Shown here in pieces: positions 1 through 4,839 of a DNA stretch of 6,262 nt (position 1 is the first letter of the stretch; every line of letters starts with the position of its first letter). The position numbers and the translations under genes are program-made. This stretch comes from Pseudomonadota bacterium (GTDB lineage Bacteria; Pseudomonadota; Alphaproteobacteria; Rhizobiales; Hyphomicrobiaceae): contig JAKAXS010000177.1 of assembly GCA_021816505.1 (NCBI GenBank), positions 1 to 6,262 on the forward strand, read 5' to 3'. Under the pieces are notes generated by a model, which had not been told where the DNA came from, made no database searches, and was given only the letters and a program-made list of their open reading frames with translations.

Positions 1-68
1 ACCGTAACGCCAGACGGCGCCTCGCGCTTCCGCCGCAAGCGCCATGATTTGCCGCCCGAATTGGCCAT
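1..68 (-). CDS. Possible 5' end of a divergent gene (partial, unidentified)
   Basis: The minus strand is open from an ATG at 68-66 to the window edge. It would encode a basic N-terminus starting MANSGGKSWRLRRKREAPSG. A second ATG at 45-43 in another minus frame gives MALAAEARGAVWRYG. A plus-strand frame is also open from 1 to a TAA at 172-174 and could equally be the tail of an upstream gene. None of the three readings has a recognisable motif in so few residues. The AGG next to the first ATG is too close to be a normal ribosome binding site. From memory of alphaproteobacterial gene order, mutY or a DciA/DUF721 gene can lie near ccrM, and a basic N-terminus would fit either, but this is a guess. 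The segment to the left of the window would settle it. Confidence 0.22.
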   Translation of the reverse strand, partial: MANSGGKSWRLRRKREAPSGVT

Positions 69-75
69 CCTGCGA

Positions 76-109
76 GTTGTCAACGAAACTTCGTTAACCC
101 ACCGGAGTC
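76..109 (+). promoter_or_regulatory. ccrM upstream control region (GTTAAC box, dyad, GANTC site)
   Basis: This short stretch packs several signals together. There is a TTGTCA hexamer at 77-82 (5/6 to the -35 consensus). A dyad with arms AACGAA (82-87) and TTCGTT (90-95) follows. A GTTAAC palindrome at 93-98 contains the TTAACC core of a CtrA half-site, and a GAGTC sits at 105-109. A second GTTAAC lies at 170-175, just before the start codon. In Caulobacter, CtrA activates ccrM and GANTC sites in its leader affect expression, so the layout suggests the same cell-cycle feedback. A full TTAA-N7-TTAA site is absent and no good -10 pairs with the -35-like hexamer. TACGAT at 120-125 is the nearest candidate. 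The promoter call is therefore inference. Confidence 0.4.
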
Positions 110-187
110 GGACTTCGACTACGATGACCGTCGTGCCGCTGTCTGCGGCGCGGTTGGTGTGTGGCGTCAGTTAACAGAGTATCGTTC

Positions 188-1318
188 ATGAGTGTTCGTC
201 GGCGTGTGGCTTCGGCGTTTGAGTTCGATCGTGTCATCCAGGGCGATTGCCTGCAGCAGTTGAAGAAGATCCCCACCGCCAGCGTCGACCTGGTTTTTGC
301 CGACCCTCCCTACAATCTGCAGCTCGAAAACGAGCTCCTGCGTCCCAACAACCAGAGCCGCGTCGATGGCGTGGACGACGAGTGGGACAAGTTCGCCGAC
401 TTCGCGACGTACGACCGCTTCACGCGTAGCTGGCTGGCCGAGTGCCGCCGCATCCTGAAGCCGGATGGCGCGATCTGGCTGATCGGCTCGTATCACAACG
501 TGTTCCGCATGGGCACGGCGCTGCAGGATCAGGGGTACTGGCTGCTCAACGACGTGATCTGGCGCAAGGTCAACCCGATGCCGAATTTCCGCGGCCGGCG
601 CTTCACCAACGCGCACGAGACGCTGATCTGGGCCAGCCGCGATCGCAAGTCGCGCTACACGTTCAACTACGAGAGCCTCAAGGCACTGAACGACGACCTG
701 CAGATGCGTTCGGACTGGCTGTTCCCGATCTGCTCGGGGCCGGAGCGCCTGAAGGACGATGGCGGTCGCAAGGCGCATCCCACGCAGAAGCCGGAAGCGC
801 TGCTGCATCGCCTGCTATTGGCGACGACGAACCCTGGCGATGTGGTGCTTGACCCGTTCTTCGGTACGGGCACGACGGGCGCGGTGGCCAAGCTGCTCGG
901 CCGTCGCTTCATCGGCATCGAACGCGATCCCGACTATGTGGCGGCGGCAAAAGACCGTATCGCCAAGGTGACCGCGCACTCGGTGACAGCGCTGGCGACG
1001 CAGCCGTCGAAGCGCGCCGAGCCGCGTGTGCCGTTCGGCACGATCATCGAACTCGGAATCCTCAAGCCGGGCTCCAAGCTGTACGACGAACGGCGCAGCA
1101 TCCGGGCCGAGGTCAAGGCCGATGGCACCCTGGCGGTGCCGGGCCAGCAGGGCTCGATTCACCGCCTCGGCGCACTGGTGCAAGGGCGGCAGGCGTGCAA
1201 CGGCTGGACCTATTGGCACTTTGAAACCAAAGGAAAATTGCAGCCCATCGACGTGCTGCGCGAGCAGGCAAAGCACCGGTTAGGCCTGAAGCGCGAAATC
1301 CTGGTTGCGGCGGAGTAG
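188..1318 (+). CDS. ccrM: CcrM-type DNA adenine-N6 methyltransferase (GANTC)
   Basis: This is a cell-cycle-regulated orphan methyltransferase that transfers a methyl group from S-adenosylmethionine to the adenine of GANTC. The protein has 376 residues. DPPY, the catalytic motif IV, is at residues 39-42, and the SAM-binding loop FFGTGTT is at 224-230. This motif IV-first order is that of beta-class enzymes. Long stretches match my memory of Caulobacter and Sinorhizobium CcrM: IGSYHN, NPMPNF, NAHETLIWAS, HPTQKPEALL. The C-terminal DNA-recognition domain is complete, with RAEPRVPFGTI near 276-286 and the hallmark NGWTYWHF at 338-345. Catalysis and specificity should both be intact. I chose the ATG at 188 because AGAG lies 8 bases upstream. 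An in-frame GTG at 161 would add 9 residues but has no ribosome binding site. No restriction gene is adjacent, as expected for CcrM. Confidence 0.96.
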   Translation: MSVRRRVASAFEFDRVIQGDCLQQLKKIPTASVDLVFADPPYNLQLENELLRPNNQSRVDGVDDEWDKFADFATYDRFTRSWLAECRRILKPDGAIWLIGSYHNVFRMGTALQDQGYWLLNDVIWRKVNPMPNFRGRRFTNAHETLIWASRDRKSRYTFNYESLKALNDDLQMRSDWLFPICSGPERLKDDGGRKAHPTQKPEALLHRLLLATTNPGDVVLDPFFGTGTTGAVAKLLGRRFIGIERDPDYVAAAKDRIAKVTAHSVTALATQPSKRAEPRVPFGTIIELGILKPGSKLYDERRSIRAEVKADGTLAVPGQQGSIHRLGALVQGRQACNGWTYWHFETKGKLQPIDVLREQAKHRLGLKREILVAAE

Positions 1319-1343
1319 CTGAGCGTCTAGGGACTGCGGCAGC

Positions 1344-1376
1344 GGGCGCATCTGGCGGCCATCGGCCCCGGCGCCC
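1344..1376 (+). terminator. GC-rich hairpin after ccrM, possible terminator
   Basis: Outer arms GGGCGC (1344-1349) and GCGCCC (1371-1376) enclose an inner stem GGCC (1357-1360) and GGCC (1364-1367) with an ATC loop. The structure begins 26 bases after the ccrM stop and ends 31 bases before the small basic ORF. There is no run of T after it, only ATTCC, so it is at best a weak intrinsic terminator, or an RNA-stabilising or attenuating structure. High GC content makes chance stems common. Confidence 0.28.
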
Positions 1377-1407
1377 ATTCCGCAATCGCCATCAAGGAAC
1401 ACGACCC

Positions 1408-1527
1408 ATGCCGACCATGAGCAACCTGCGCCGCCGCAAGATCCAGGCTCGTCAGCGCAAGCTGGAAAATTTGACGAAGCGCGAAGGCAAGATCGCGAAG
1501 AAAGAGCGCAACGCGAAGCAGGGTTGA
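1408..1527 (+). CDS. Small, highly basic protein of 39 residues, unknown function
   Basis: The reading frame encodes MPTMSNLRRRKIQARQRKLE followed by a Lys/Arg/Glu-rich tail. I count 14 basic and 3 acidic residues in 39. There is no membrane segment, signal peptide or cysteine. The pattern predicts a single charged helix that might bind nucleic acid, but that is inference. AAGGA at 1395-1399 is a good ribosome binding site 8 bases before the ATG. A second ATG at 1417 would shorten the product by three residues. The gene lies 89 bases after ccrM on the same strand and could be co-transcribed with it, with the hairpin at 1344-1376 between them. It converges with rnhA after an 18-base gap. I recognise no family. 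Confidence 0.6.
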   Translation: MPTMSNLRRRKIQARQRKLENLTKREGKIAKKERNAKQG

Positions 1528-1531
1528 ACCT

Positions 1532-1550
1532 GCTGACGCGTGACGTCAGC
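1532..1550. terminator. Hairpin at the convergent junction with rnhA
   Basis: A perfect 7-bp stem, GCTGACG (1532-1538) and CGTCAGC (1544-1550), closes a five-base loop between two head-on genes. The rnhA stop codon lies in its right arm. No T-tract follows on either side, so it may act as a bidirectional termination aid or RNA end-stabiliser rather than a canonical intrinsic terminator. Confidence 0.38.
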
Positions 1551-1992
1551 GTTTGAAGGGCGCCATGCCTTCGCGCGCCAGTTCGTCGGCGCGTTCGTTG
1601 TGCTCGTGGCCTGAGTGGCCTTTGACCCAACGCCAATCGACCTCGTGGGGCACGCGCGCCGCGTCGAGCCGCTGCCAGAGCTCGGCATTCTTCACCGGCT
1701 TCTTGTCGGCGGTTTTCCAGCCGTTGCGTTTCCAGCCGTAGATCCACGACGTGACACCGTTCTTCACGTAGTTGCTGTCGGTGTGCAGTTCGACCTTGCT
1801 GGGGCGCTTCAGCGCTTCCAGCGCGGAGATCGCGGCCAGCAGCTCCATGCGATTGTTGGTCGTCACCTGCTCGCCGCCGGACATTTCCTTGCGGTGGTCG
1901 CCCCACATGAGGATCGCGCCCCAGCCGCCGGGACCGGGATTTCCGGAGCAGGCGCCGTCTGTGTAGATGACGATCTTGTCGTTGGCGGTCAT
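1546..1992 (-). CDS. rnhA: Ribonuclease HI
   Basis: This cytoplasmic endonuclease cleaves the RNA strand of RNA:DNA hybrids, helping to remove primers and R-loops. The 148-residue product is full length for the bacterial single-domain enzyme. It has all four carboxylates of the two-metal active site: D12 in YTDGACSGNPGPGGW, E50 in NNRMELLAA, D72 in HTDSNYV and D136 in NERADELA. The catalytic-loop histidine is H126 in WVKGHSGH. Every position is offset by two from E. coli RnhA (D10, E48, D70, H124, D134). The ATG overlaps the thrB stop as ATGA at 1992-1989, so translation is probably coupled to thrB. It is the last gene of the ispH-thrB-rnhA unit. Longer in-frame readings extend into thrB in a wrong frame and are not credible starts. 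Confidence 0.97.
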   Translation of the reverse strand: MTANDKIVIYTDGACSGNPGPGGWGAILMWGDHRKEMSGGEQVTTNNRMELLAAISALEALKRPSKVELHTDSNYVKNGVTSWIYGWKRNGWKTADKKPVKNAELWQRLDAARVPHEVDWRWVKGHSGHEHNERADELAREGMAPFKR

Positions 1993-2951
1993 GTCAGTCC
2001 GTAGTCGGCGATGGAGCGGACGGTCTTGTGGAAGCGCAGCCGATGCACATAGTCGATGGGATTGTGCGGGCTGACGAGCGCGTCGCGATCGTGGTGGAGC
2101 CAGTCGTGCGCGCGGGTCAGTAGGAAACGCATGGCCGCGCCGCGTGCCAGGGTAGGCATCGCGGCCCGCTCGGCCGCGGAGAACGGACGCACGGCATCGT
2201 AAGCGGCGAGGAGTGCGCGGCCTTTGGCGGCGTTGAACGAGAAGTCCTGCTCGAAACACCAGGCATTGAGGCAGATCGCGACGTCATAGGCGAACGCATC
2301 GTTGCAGGCGAAGTAGAAGTCGATGACGCCGGACAGCTTGCCCCCGAGGAAGAAGGCGTTGTCCGGGAAGAGATCGGCATGGATGACGCCTTGAGGCAGG
2401 TATTGCGGCCACGCGGCTTGAAGTGCGGACAACTCTTCAGCGATGGTTCGACCAAGTCCCTCGGCGACTTCGTCGGCCCGCGACGCGAAATCGTCAAATA
2501 ACGGCTGCCAGCCCGCGGGGCCCAGTGCATTGCTGCGCCGTAACGCGAAATCATTGCCGGCGAGGTGCAGTTGCGCCAGCGCGCGGCCAACGGCTTCGCA
2601 TTGGTCGATCGACGGGCGGCTGACGGACACGCCCTGAAGGAAGGTGACGATCGCCGCAGCGCGCCCGCACAGCTCGGACAGCGCGTTGCCGTGATTGTCG
2701 TGCAGAGGCGTCGGGCAAGAGACGCCGTTGCCGGCCAGATGCTCCATCAGGCCGAGGAAGAACGGCAGGTCGTCGCGCGCGACGCGTTTCTCGTACAGCG
2801 TGAGAATGAACGGCCCCTTGGCCGTCTGCACGAGGTAGTTGGTGTTTTCGACGCCTTCGGCGATGCCCTTGTAGGACTGCAACTCGCCGAGGCCGTAGCT
2901 GGCGATGAAGCGTGACAGCTCCACGTCGGAAACTTCGGTGTAGACGGCCAT
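1989..2951 (-). CDS. thrB: Homoserine kinase, APH-fold type (ThrB2)
   Basis: The enzyme phosphorylates L-homoserine with ATP, the committed step toward threonine. The 320-residue protein has the protein-kinase-like fold of aminoglycoside phosphotransferases, not the GHMP kinase fold of E. coli ThrB. A nucleotide-binding segment, GIAEGVENTNYLV, is near residues 29-41. The Brenner-type catalytic loop HADLFPDN is at 191-198, with D193 as the likely base and N198 as a metal ligand. The metal-binding IDFYFACND is at 210-218, with D211 as the DFG-like aspartate. The start MAVYTEVSDVEL fits alphaproteobacterial family members. The ATG lies only 2 bases after the ispH stop, and the stop overlaps the rnhA start, so all three genes should share one mRNA. 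Upstream in-frame codons fall inside ispH and are rejected. Confidence 0.95.
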   Translation of the reverse strand: MAVYTEVSDVELSRFIASYGLGELQSYKGIAEGVENTNYLVQTAKGPFILTLYEKRVARDDLPFFLGLMEHLAGNGVSCPTPLHDNHGNALSELCGRAAAIVTFLQGVSVSRPSIDQCEAVGRALAQLHLAGNDFALRRSNALGPAGWQPLFDDFASRADEVAEGLGRTIAEELSALQAAWPQYLPQGVIHADLFPDNAFFLGGKLSGVIDFYFACNDAFAYDVAICLNAWCFEQDFSFNAAKGRALLAAYDAVRPFSAAERAAMPTLARGAAMRFLLTRAHDWLHHDRDALVSPHNPIDYVHRLRFHKTVRSIADYGLT

Positions 2952-2953
2952 CG

Positions 2954-3955
2954 TTATGCTGCCGGTTCGCGAAGTTCGCGGGGGATGTTGAAGGCGATGC
3001 GCTCGTCCGCGGTCTTGACGATTTCGATCGTCACGTCGAAGCGCTGCTGCAAGGCGACAATCACCTCGTCCACCAGTTCCTCCGGTGCAGAGGCGCCGGC
3101 GGTGATGCCGACGGCCTTGATGCCGTCGAGCAATTGCCAATCGATGTCGACGGCGCGCTGGATCAGCATCGCTTTCGCGCAGCCGGAACGCTCGGCCACC
3201 TCGACGAGGCGCAGGGAATTGGAGCTGTTGGGTGCGCCGACGACCAGCATGCAGTCCACGCGCGGCGCGATGGCCTTCACGGCAACCTGGCGGTTTGTCG
3301 TGGCGTAGCAGATGTCCTCTTTGGCCGGGCCGACGATCAGAGGGAAGCGCGCTTTCAATGCGGCGACGATCTCAGCCGTGTCGTCGAGGGACAGCGTGGT
3401 CTGCGTGACATAAGCGAGCTTTGCCGGGTCGGCCGGCGTAAAGCGGGCAACGTCGGCCACCGTTTCAACGAGCGAGACGGCGCCTGCCGGCAGCTGGCCC
3501 ATCGTGCCTTCAACCTCGGGGTGCCCGGCGTGTCCGATCAGGACGATCGCAAGGCCCTTTTCGAAGTGACGTTGCGCCTCGTTGTGAACTTTGAAAACGA
3601 GCGGGCATGTCGCGTCGATGGAGAACATGTTGCGAGATTTTGCGGCCGCCGGCACGGACTTGGCTACGCCGTGTGCCGAAAATATCACGGGCTGTGACGT
3701 ATTCGGAATCTCGTCCAGCTCTTCCACAAAAACGGCGCCTTTCGCCTTCAACGATTCCACAACGAATCGGTTGTGCACGATCTCGTGCCGGACGTAGACG
3801 GGCGCTCCGAACTTTGCGAGGGCCAATTCGACGATCTGAATGGCACGATCGACTCCGGCACAGAAGCCGCGGGGGGCGGCCAGCAGCAGCGTCACACGGG
3901 GGCGTGTGGCAGCAGGGTGCTGGTTAACGGTGTCGATGGGCAACGGGGACTTCAT
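2954..3955 (-). CDS. ispH: 4-hydroxy-3-methylbut-2-enyl diphosphate reductase
   Basis: This iron-sulfur enzyme is the last step of the MEP pathway, reducing HMBPP to isopentenyl and dimethylallyl diphosphate. The 333-residue protein has all three cluster-ligating cysteines: C32 in PRGFCAGVDRAI, C117 in DATCPLV and C216 in ICYATTNRQ. The substrate-binding histidines are H61 in VRHEIVHN, H95 in FSAHG and H145 in GHPEVEG, and the catalytic glutamate is E147. NSSNS (243-247) and TAGASAP (285-291) supply the remaining diphosphate contacts. I chose the ATG at 3955. The frame extends upstream to a TTG at 3991 with no good ribosome binding site. The AAGGGA upstream of 3955 is about 15 bases away, rather far, so the exact start is less sure than the identity. 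It heads the thrB-rnhA operon. Isoprenoid precursors made here would feed the polyprenyl synthase at the right edge. Confidence 0.97.
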   Translation of the reverse strand: MKSPLPIDTVNQHPAATRPRVTLLLAAPRGFCAGVDRAIQIVELALAKFGAPVYVRHEIVHNRFVVESLKAKGAVFVEELDEIPNTSQPVIFSAHGVAKSVPAAAKSRNMFSIDATCPLVFKVHNEAQRHFEKGLAIVLIGHAGHPEVEGTMGQLPAGAVSLVETVADVARFTPADPAKLAYVTQTTLSLDDTAEIVAALKARFPLIVGPAKEDICYATTNRQVAVKAIAPRVDCMLVVGAPNSSNSLRLVEVAERSGCAKAMLIQRAVDIDWQLLDGIKAVGITAGASAPEELVDEVIVALQQRFDVTIEIVKTADERIAFNIPRELREPAA

Positions 3956-4004
3956 GAAGTTAATCGCGTTCCCTTTTTTCCGCCGGATCAATCCACTACC
4001 GGGC

Positions 4005-4041
4005 TTGGTCGCGTTGTTAGCAGGGTGTTACAATTCGAGTC
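4005..4041 (+). promoter_or_regulatory. Candidate promoter of the lipoprotein gene with a GANTC site
   Basis: TTGGTC (4005-4010) and TACAAT (4029-4034) are separated by 18 bases. The -10 is preceded by TG in the extended-10 arrangement. A GAGTC, the CcrM target, is at 4037-4041, right where transcription would begin, in the context CGAGTCG. That context matches the YGAKTCG preference I recall for methylation-dependent GcrA sites in Caulobacter. TTAG (4017-4020), seven bases, then TTAC (4028-4031) is a 6/8 match to the CtrA consensus TTAA-N7-TTAA and overlaps the -10. The promoter elements are visible; control by GcrA or CtrA is inference. No convincing ispH promoter was found on the opposite strand in 3956-4118. 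Confidence 0.48.
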
Positions 4042-4101
4042 GAGAAGGATCAGCCGTCCGGGTGCGCGCCATGGGTCGCAGCGCCGAGGCTGAGGGGGAT
4101 T

Positions 4102-4122
4102 ATGCGGACCGGAGTACGATGA
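4102..4122 (+). CDS. Tiny leader ORF (MRTGVR) overlapping the lipoprotein start
   Basis: Six codons run from an ATG at 4102 to a TGA at 4120-4122. GAGGGGG at 4092-4098 is a strong purine-rich ribosome binding site just upstream, better placed than that of the lipoprotein gene itself. The stop overlaps the lipoprotein ATG (4119-4121) as ATGA, and the lipoprotein's GGAG (4111-4114) lies inside the leader ORF. This layout fits translational coupling or a short regulatory leader peptide. An ORF this short also arises easily by chance, so it is listed as a candidate only. Confidence 0.3.
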   Translation: MRTGVR

Positions 4123-4772
4123 CGCAACGCAATAGCAAGCTTGTTCGCGGGATGGTTGCCGCCGGTACCGTGGCCACGATGGCTTTCGGTCTGGGCGGCT
4201 GCGGCGTGTCATCGCTGACGTCCGGGTTCAGCTCATCGAGCATTTTTGGTGGAAGCAGCCAGCCGGCGCCCGGCAGCGGTGGCGTGAGCGAGGCTCAGTT
4301 GCTGGCCGAAGCGAAGTCCGGAGAGACGGGCGCCGTCCCGGGCGAGGTGTCGGCAGGCTGCCCACGCTTCGTTGTCTGGCCGCGAGACAACAACGTCACC
4401 GTGTATGAGCCGGGTCGCGTCGGCGATGGACTGGCGATCATGCACCGCGCGGAGATCACGAAGACGGCGCGCGAATGCTACGTCGAGCAGGGACGCGTCA
4501 CGGTGCGCTACGGCTTCTCCGGACGTGTGCTGCTCGGCCCCAAGGGCACGTCAGGGCCGGTGCGTTTTCCGGTCAACGTCTTCGTGACGGACGCCAAGCG
4601 CGAGAAGATCAAGACGGAGAAGCTGGAAGTTGCCAGCTCTCTCGCTGTCGAGAACCCGATCGGTTACTTCTCGGCCGTGCAATCGGTTACCTTCGATGTG
4701 CCTGAAGGCGCACGTGCGGGCGAGTTCGAGGTCTACGTCGGCTTCGAACGCAATGTGCCGAACGCCGGCTGA
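4119..4772 (+). CDS. Conserved-type envelope lipoprotein, function unknown
   Basis: The 217-residue protein begins with a basic n-region (MTQRNSKLVR) and a hydrophobic stretch at 11-27. The lipobox LGGC ends at C28, so signal peptidase II cleavage and lipidation are expected. Residue +2 is Gly, not Asp, so the E. coli sorting rule would send it to the outer membrane. A Ser/Gly/Pro-rich linker occupies about 29-60. The folded part carries C81 in AGCPRFVVWP and C120 in RECYVEQG, which could form a periplasmic disulfide. It also carries VRYGFSGRVLLGPKG (129-143) and a beta-rich C-terminus. This arrangement resembles uncharacterised alphaproteobacterial lipoproteins, from memory. I chose the ATG at 4119 with GGAG at 4111-4114. 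An in-frame ATG at 4071 would put an acidic segment before the signal peptide and is less likely. The function is not known. Confidence 0.85.
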   Translation: MTQRNSKLVRGMVAAGTVATMAFGLGGCGVSSLTSGFSSSSIFGGSSQPAPGSGGVSEAQLLAEAKSGETGAVPGEVSAGCPRFVVWPRDNNVTVYEPGRVGDGLAIMHRAEITKTARECYVEQGRVTVRYGFSGRVLLGPKGTSGPVRFPVNVFVTDAKREKIKTEKLEVASSLAVENPIGYFSAVQSVTFDVPEGARAGEFEVYVGFERNVPNAG

Positions 4773-4778
4773 TCCCGA

Positions 4779-4808
4779 TTGACAATAGGTCAGCAACGCT
4801 GACATATC
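4779..4808 (+). promoter_or_regulatory. Candidate sigma-70 promoter of the aminotransferase gene
   Basis: A perfect -35 box, TTGACA, is at 4779-4784, only 6 bases after the lipoprotein stop. The -10 is weaker: ACATAT (4802-4807, 17-base spacer) or CATATC (4803-4808, 18-base spacer). Transcription would start near 4814, leaving a leader of about 25 bases. The aminotransferase gene probably has its own transcript rather than depending on the lipoprotein gene. The spacer is filled by a dyad, annotated separately. Confidence 0.48.
4785..4807. promoter_or_regulatory. Operator-like dyad in the promoter spacer
   Basis: Arms ATAGGTCAGC (4785-4794) and GCTGACATAT (4798-4807) pair at 9 of 10 positions around AAC. 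The single mismatch is at 4788/4804. The dyad lies between the TTGACA box and the -10, the classic place for a repressor operator. It could instead be a terminator stem for the lipoprotein gene, but no T-tract follows. No regulator gene lies in the window, so the binding protein is unknown. Confidence 0.42.
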
Positions 4809-4809
4809 T

Positions 4810-4830
4810 CCCGCTTCGGATCGAAACGGG
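4810..4830 (+). promoter_or_regulatory. Second dyad, overlapping the ribosome binding site
   Basis: Arms CCCG-C-TTCG (4810-4818) and CGAA-A-CGGG (4822-4830) pair at 8 of 9 positions around a GAT loop. The right arm contains the GGG that opens the ribosome binding site GGGTGAG (4828-4834) of the aminotransferase gene. If transcribed, the hairpin could mask that site. If transcription starts near 4814, part of the left arm would be missing and the dyad would act in DNA instead. Function is inferred from position only. Confidence 0.3.
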
Positions 4831-4839
4831 TGAGTGACG

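Noticed and set aside
161..187. GTG at 161 as the ccrM start, adding nine residues
   Set aside because: No ribosome binding site precedes it, whereas AGAG sits 8 bases before the ATG at 188. The extra residues do not resemble CcrM N-termini I remember.
167..808. Long minus-strand frame opposite ccrM
   Set aside because: It is a high-GC shadow of a well-conserved gene. Its product is Arg/Ala/Val-rich with no recognisable motif.
188..1527. ccrM plus the small basic ORF as a restriction-modification or phage-defence pair
   Set aside because: The methyltransferase matches the housekeeping CcrM lineage along its whole length, including the C-terminal domain. The 39-residue neighbour is too small and lacks any nuclease motif.
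2912..3697. Long plus-strand frame opposite ispH
   Set aside because: It mirrors the ispH codon pattern on the other strand and shows no family motif. IspH is certain on the minus strand.
3956..3991. TTG at 3991 as the ispH start
   Set aside because: It is a rare start codon without a good ribosome binding site, and the added residues precede an already adequate N-terminus. It cannot be fully excluded because the site before 3955 is also weak.
3840..4118. Extended N-terminus of the lipoprotein reading frame, running back into ispH
   Set aside because: This part is antisense to ispH coding sequence and would bury the lipoprotein signal peptide inside the chain. The lipobox fixes a start near 4119.
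1532..4803. GCTGAC/GTCAGC hexamers shared by the hairpin at 1532-1550 and the dyad at 4789-4803, as a possible repeat family
   Set aside because: The order of the arms is reversed, loops and flanks differ, and six-base matches are expected by chance in a window this size.
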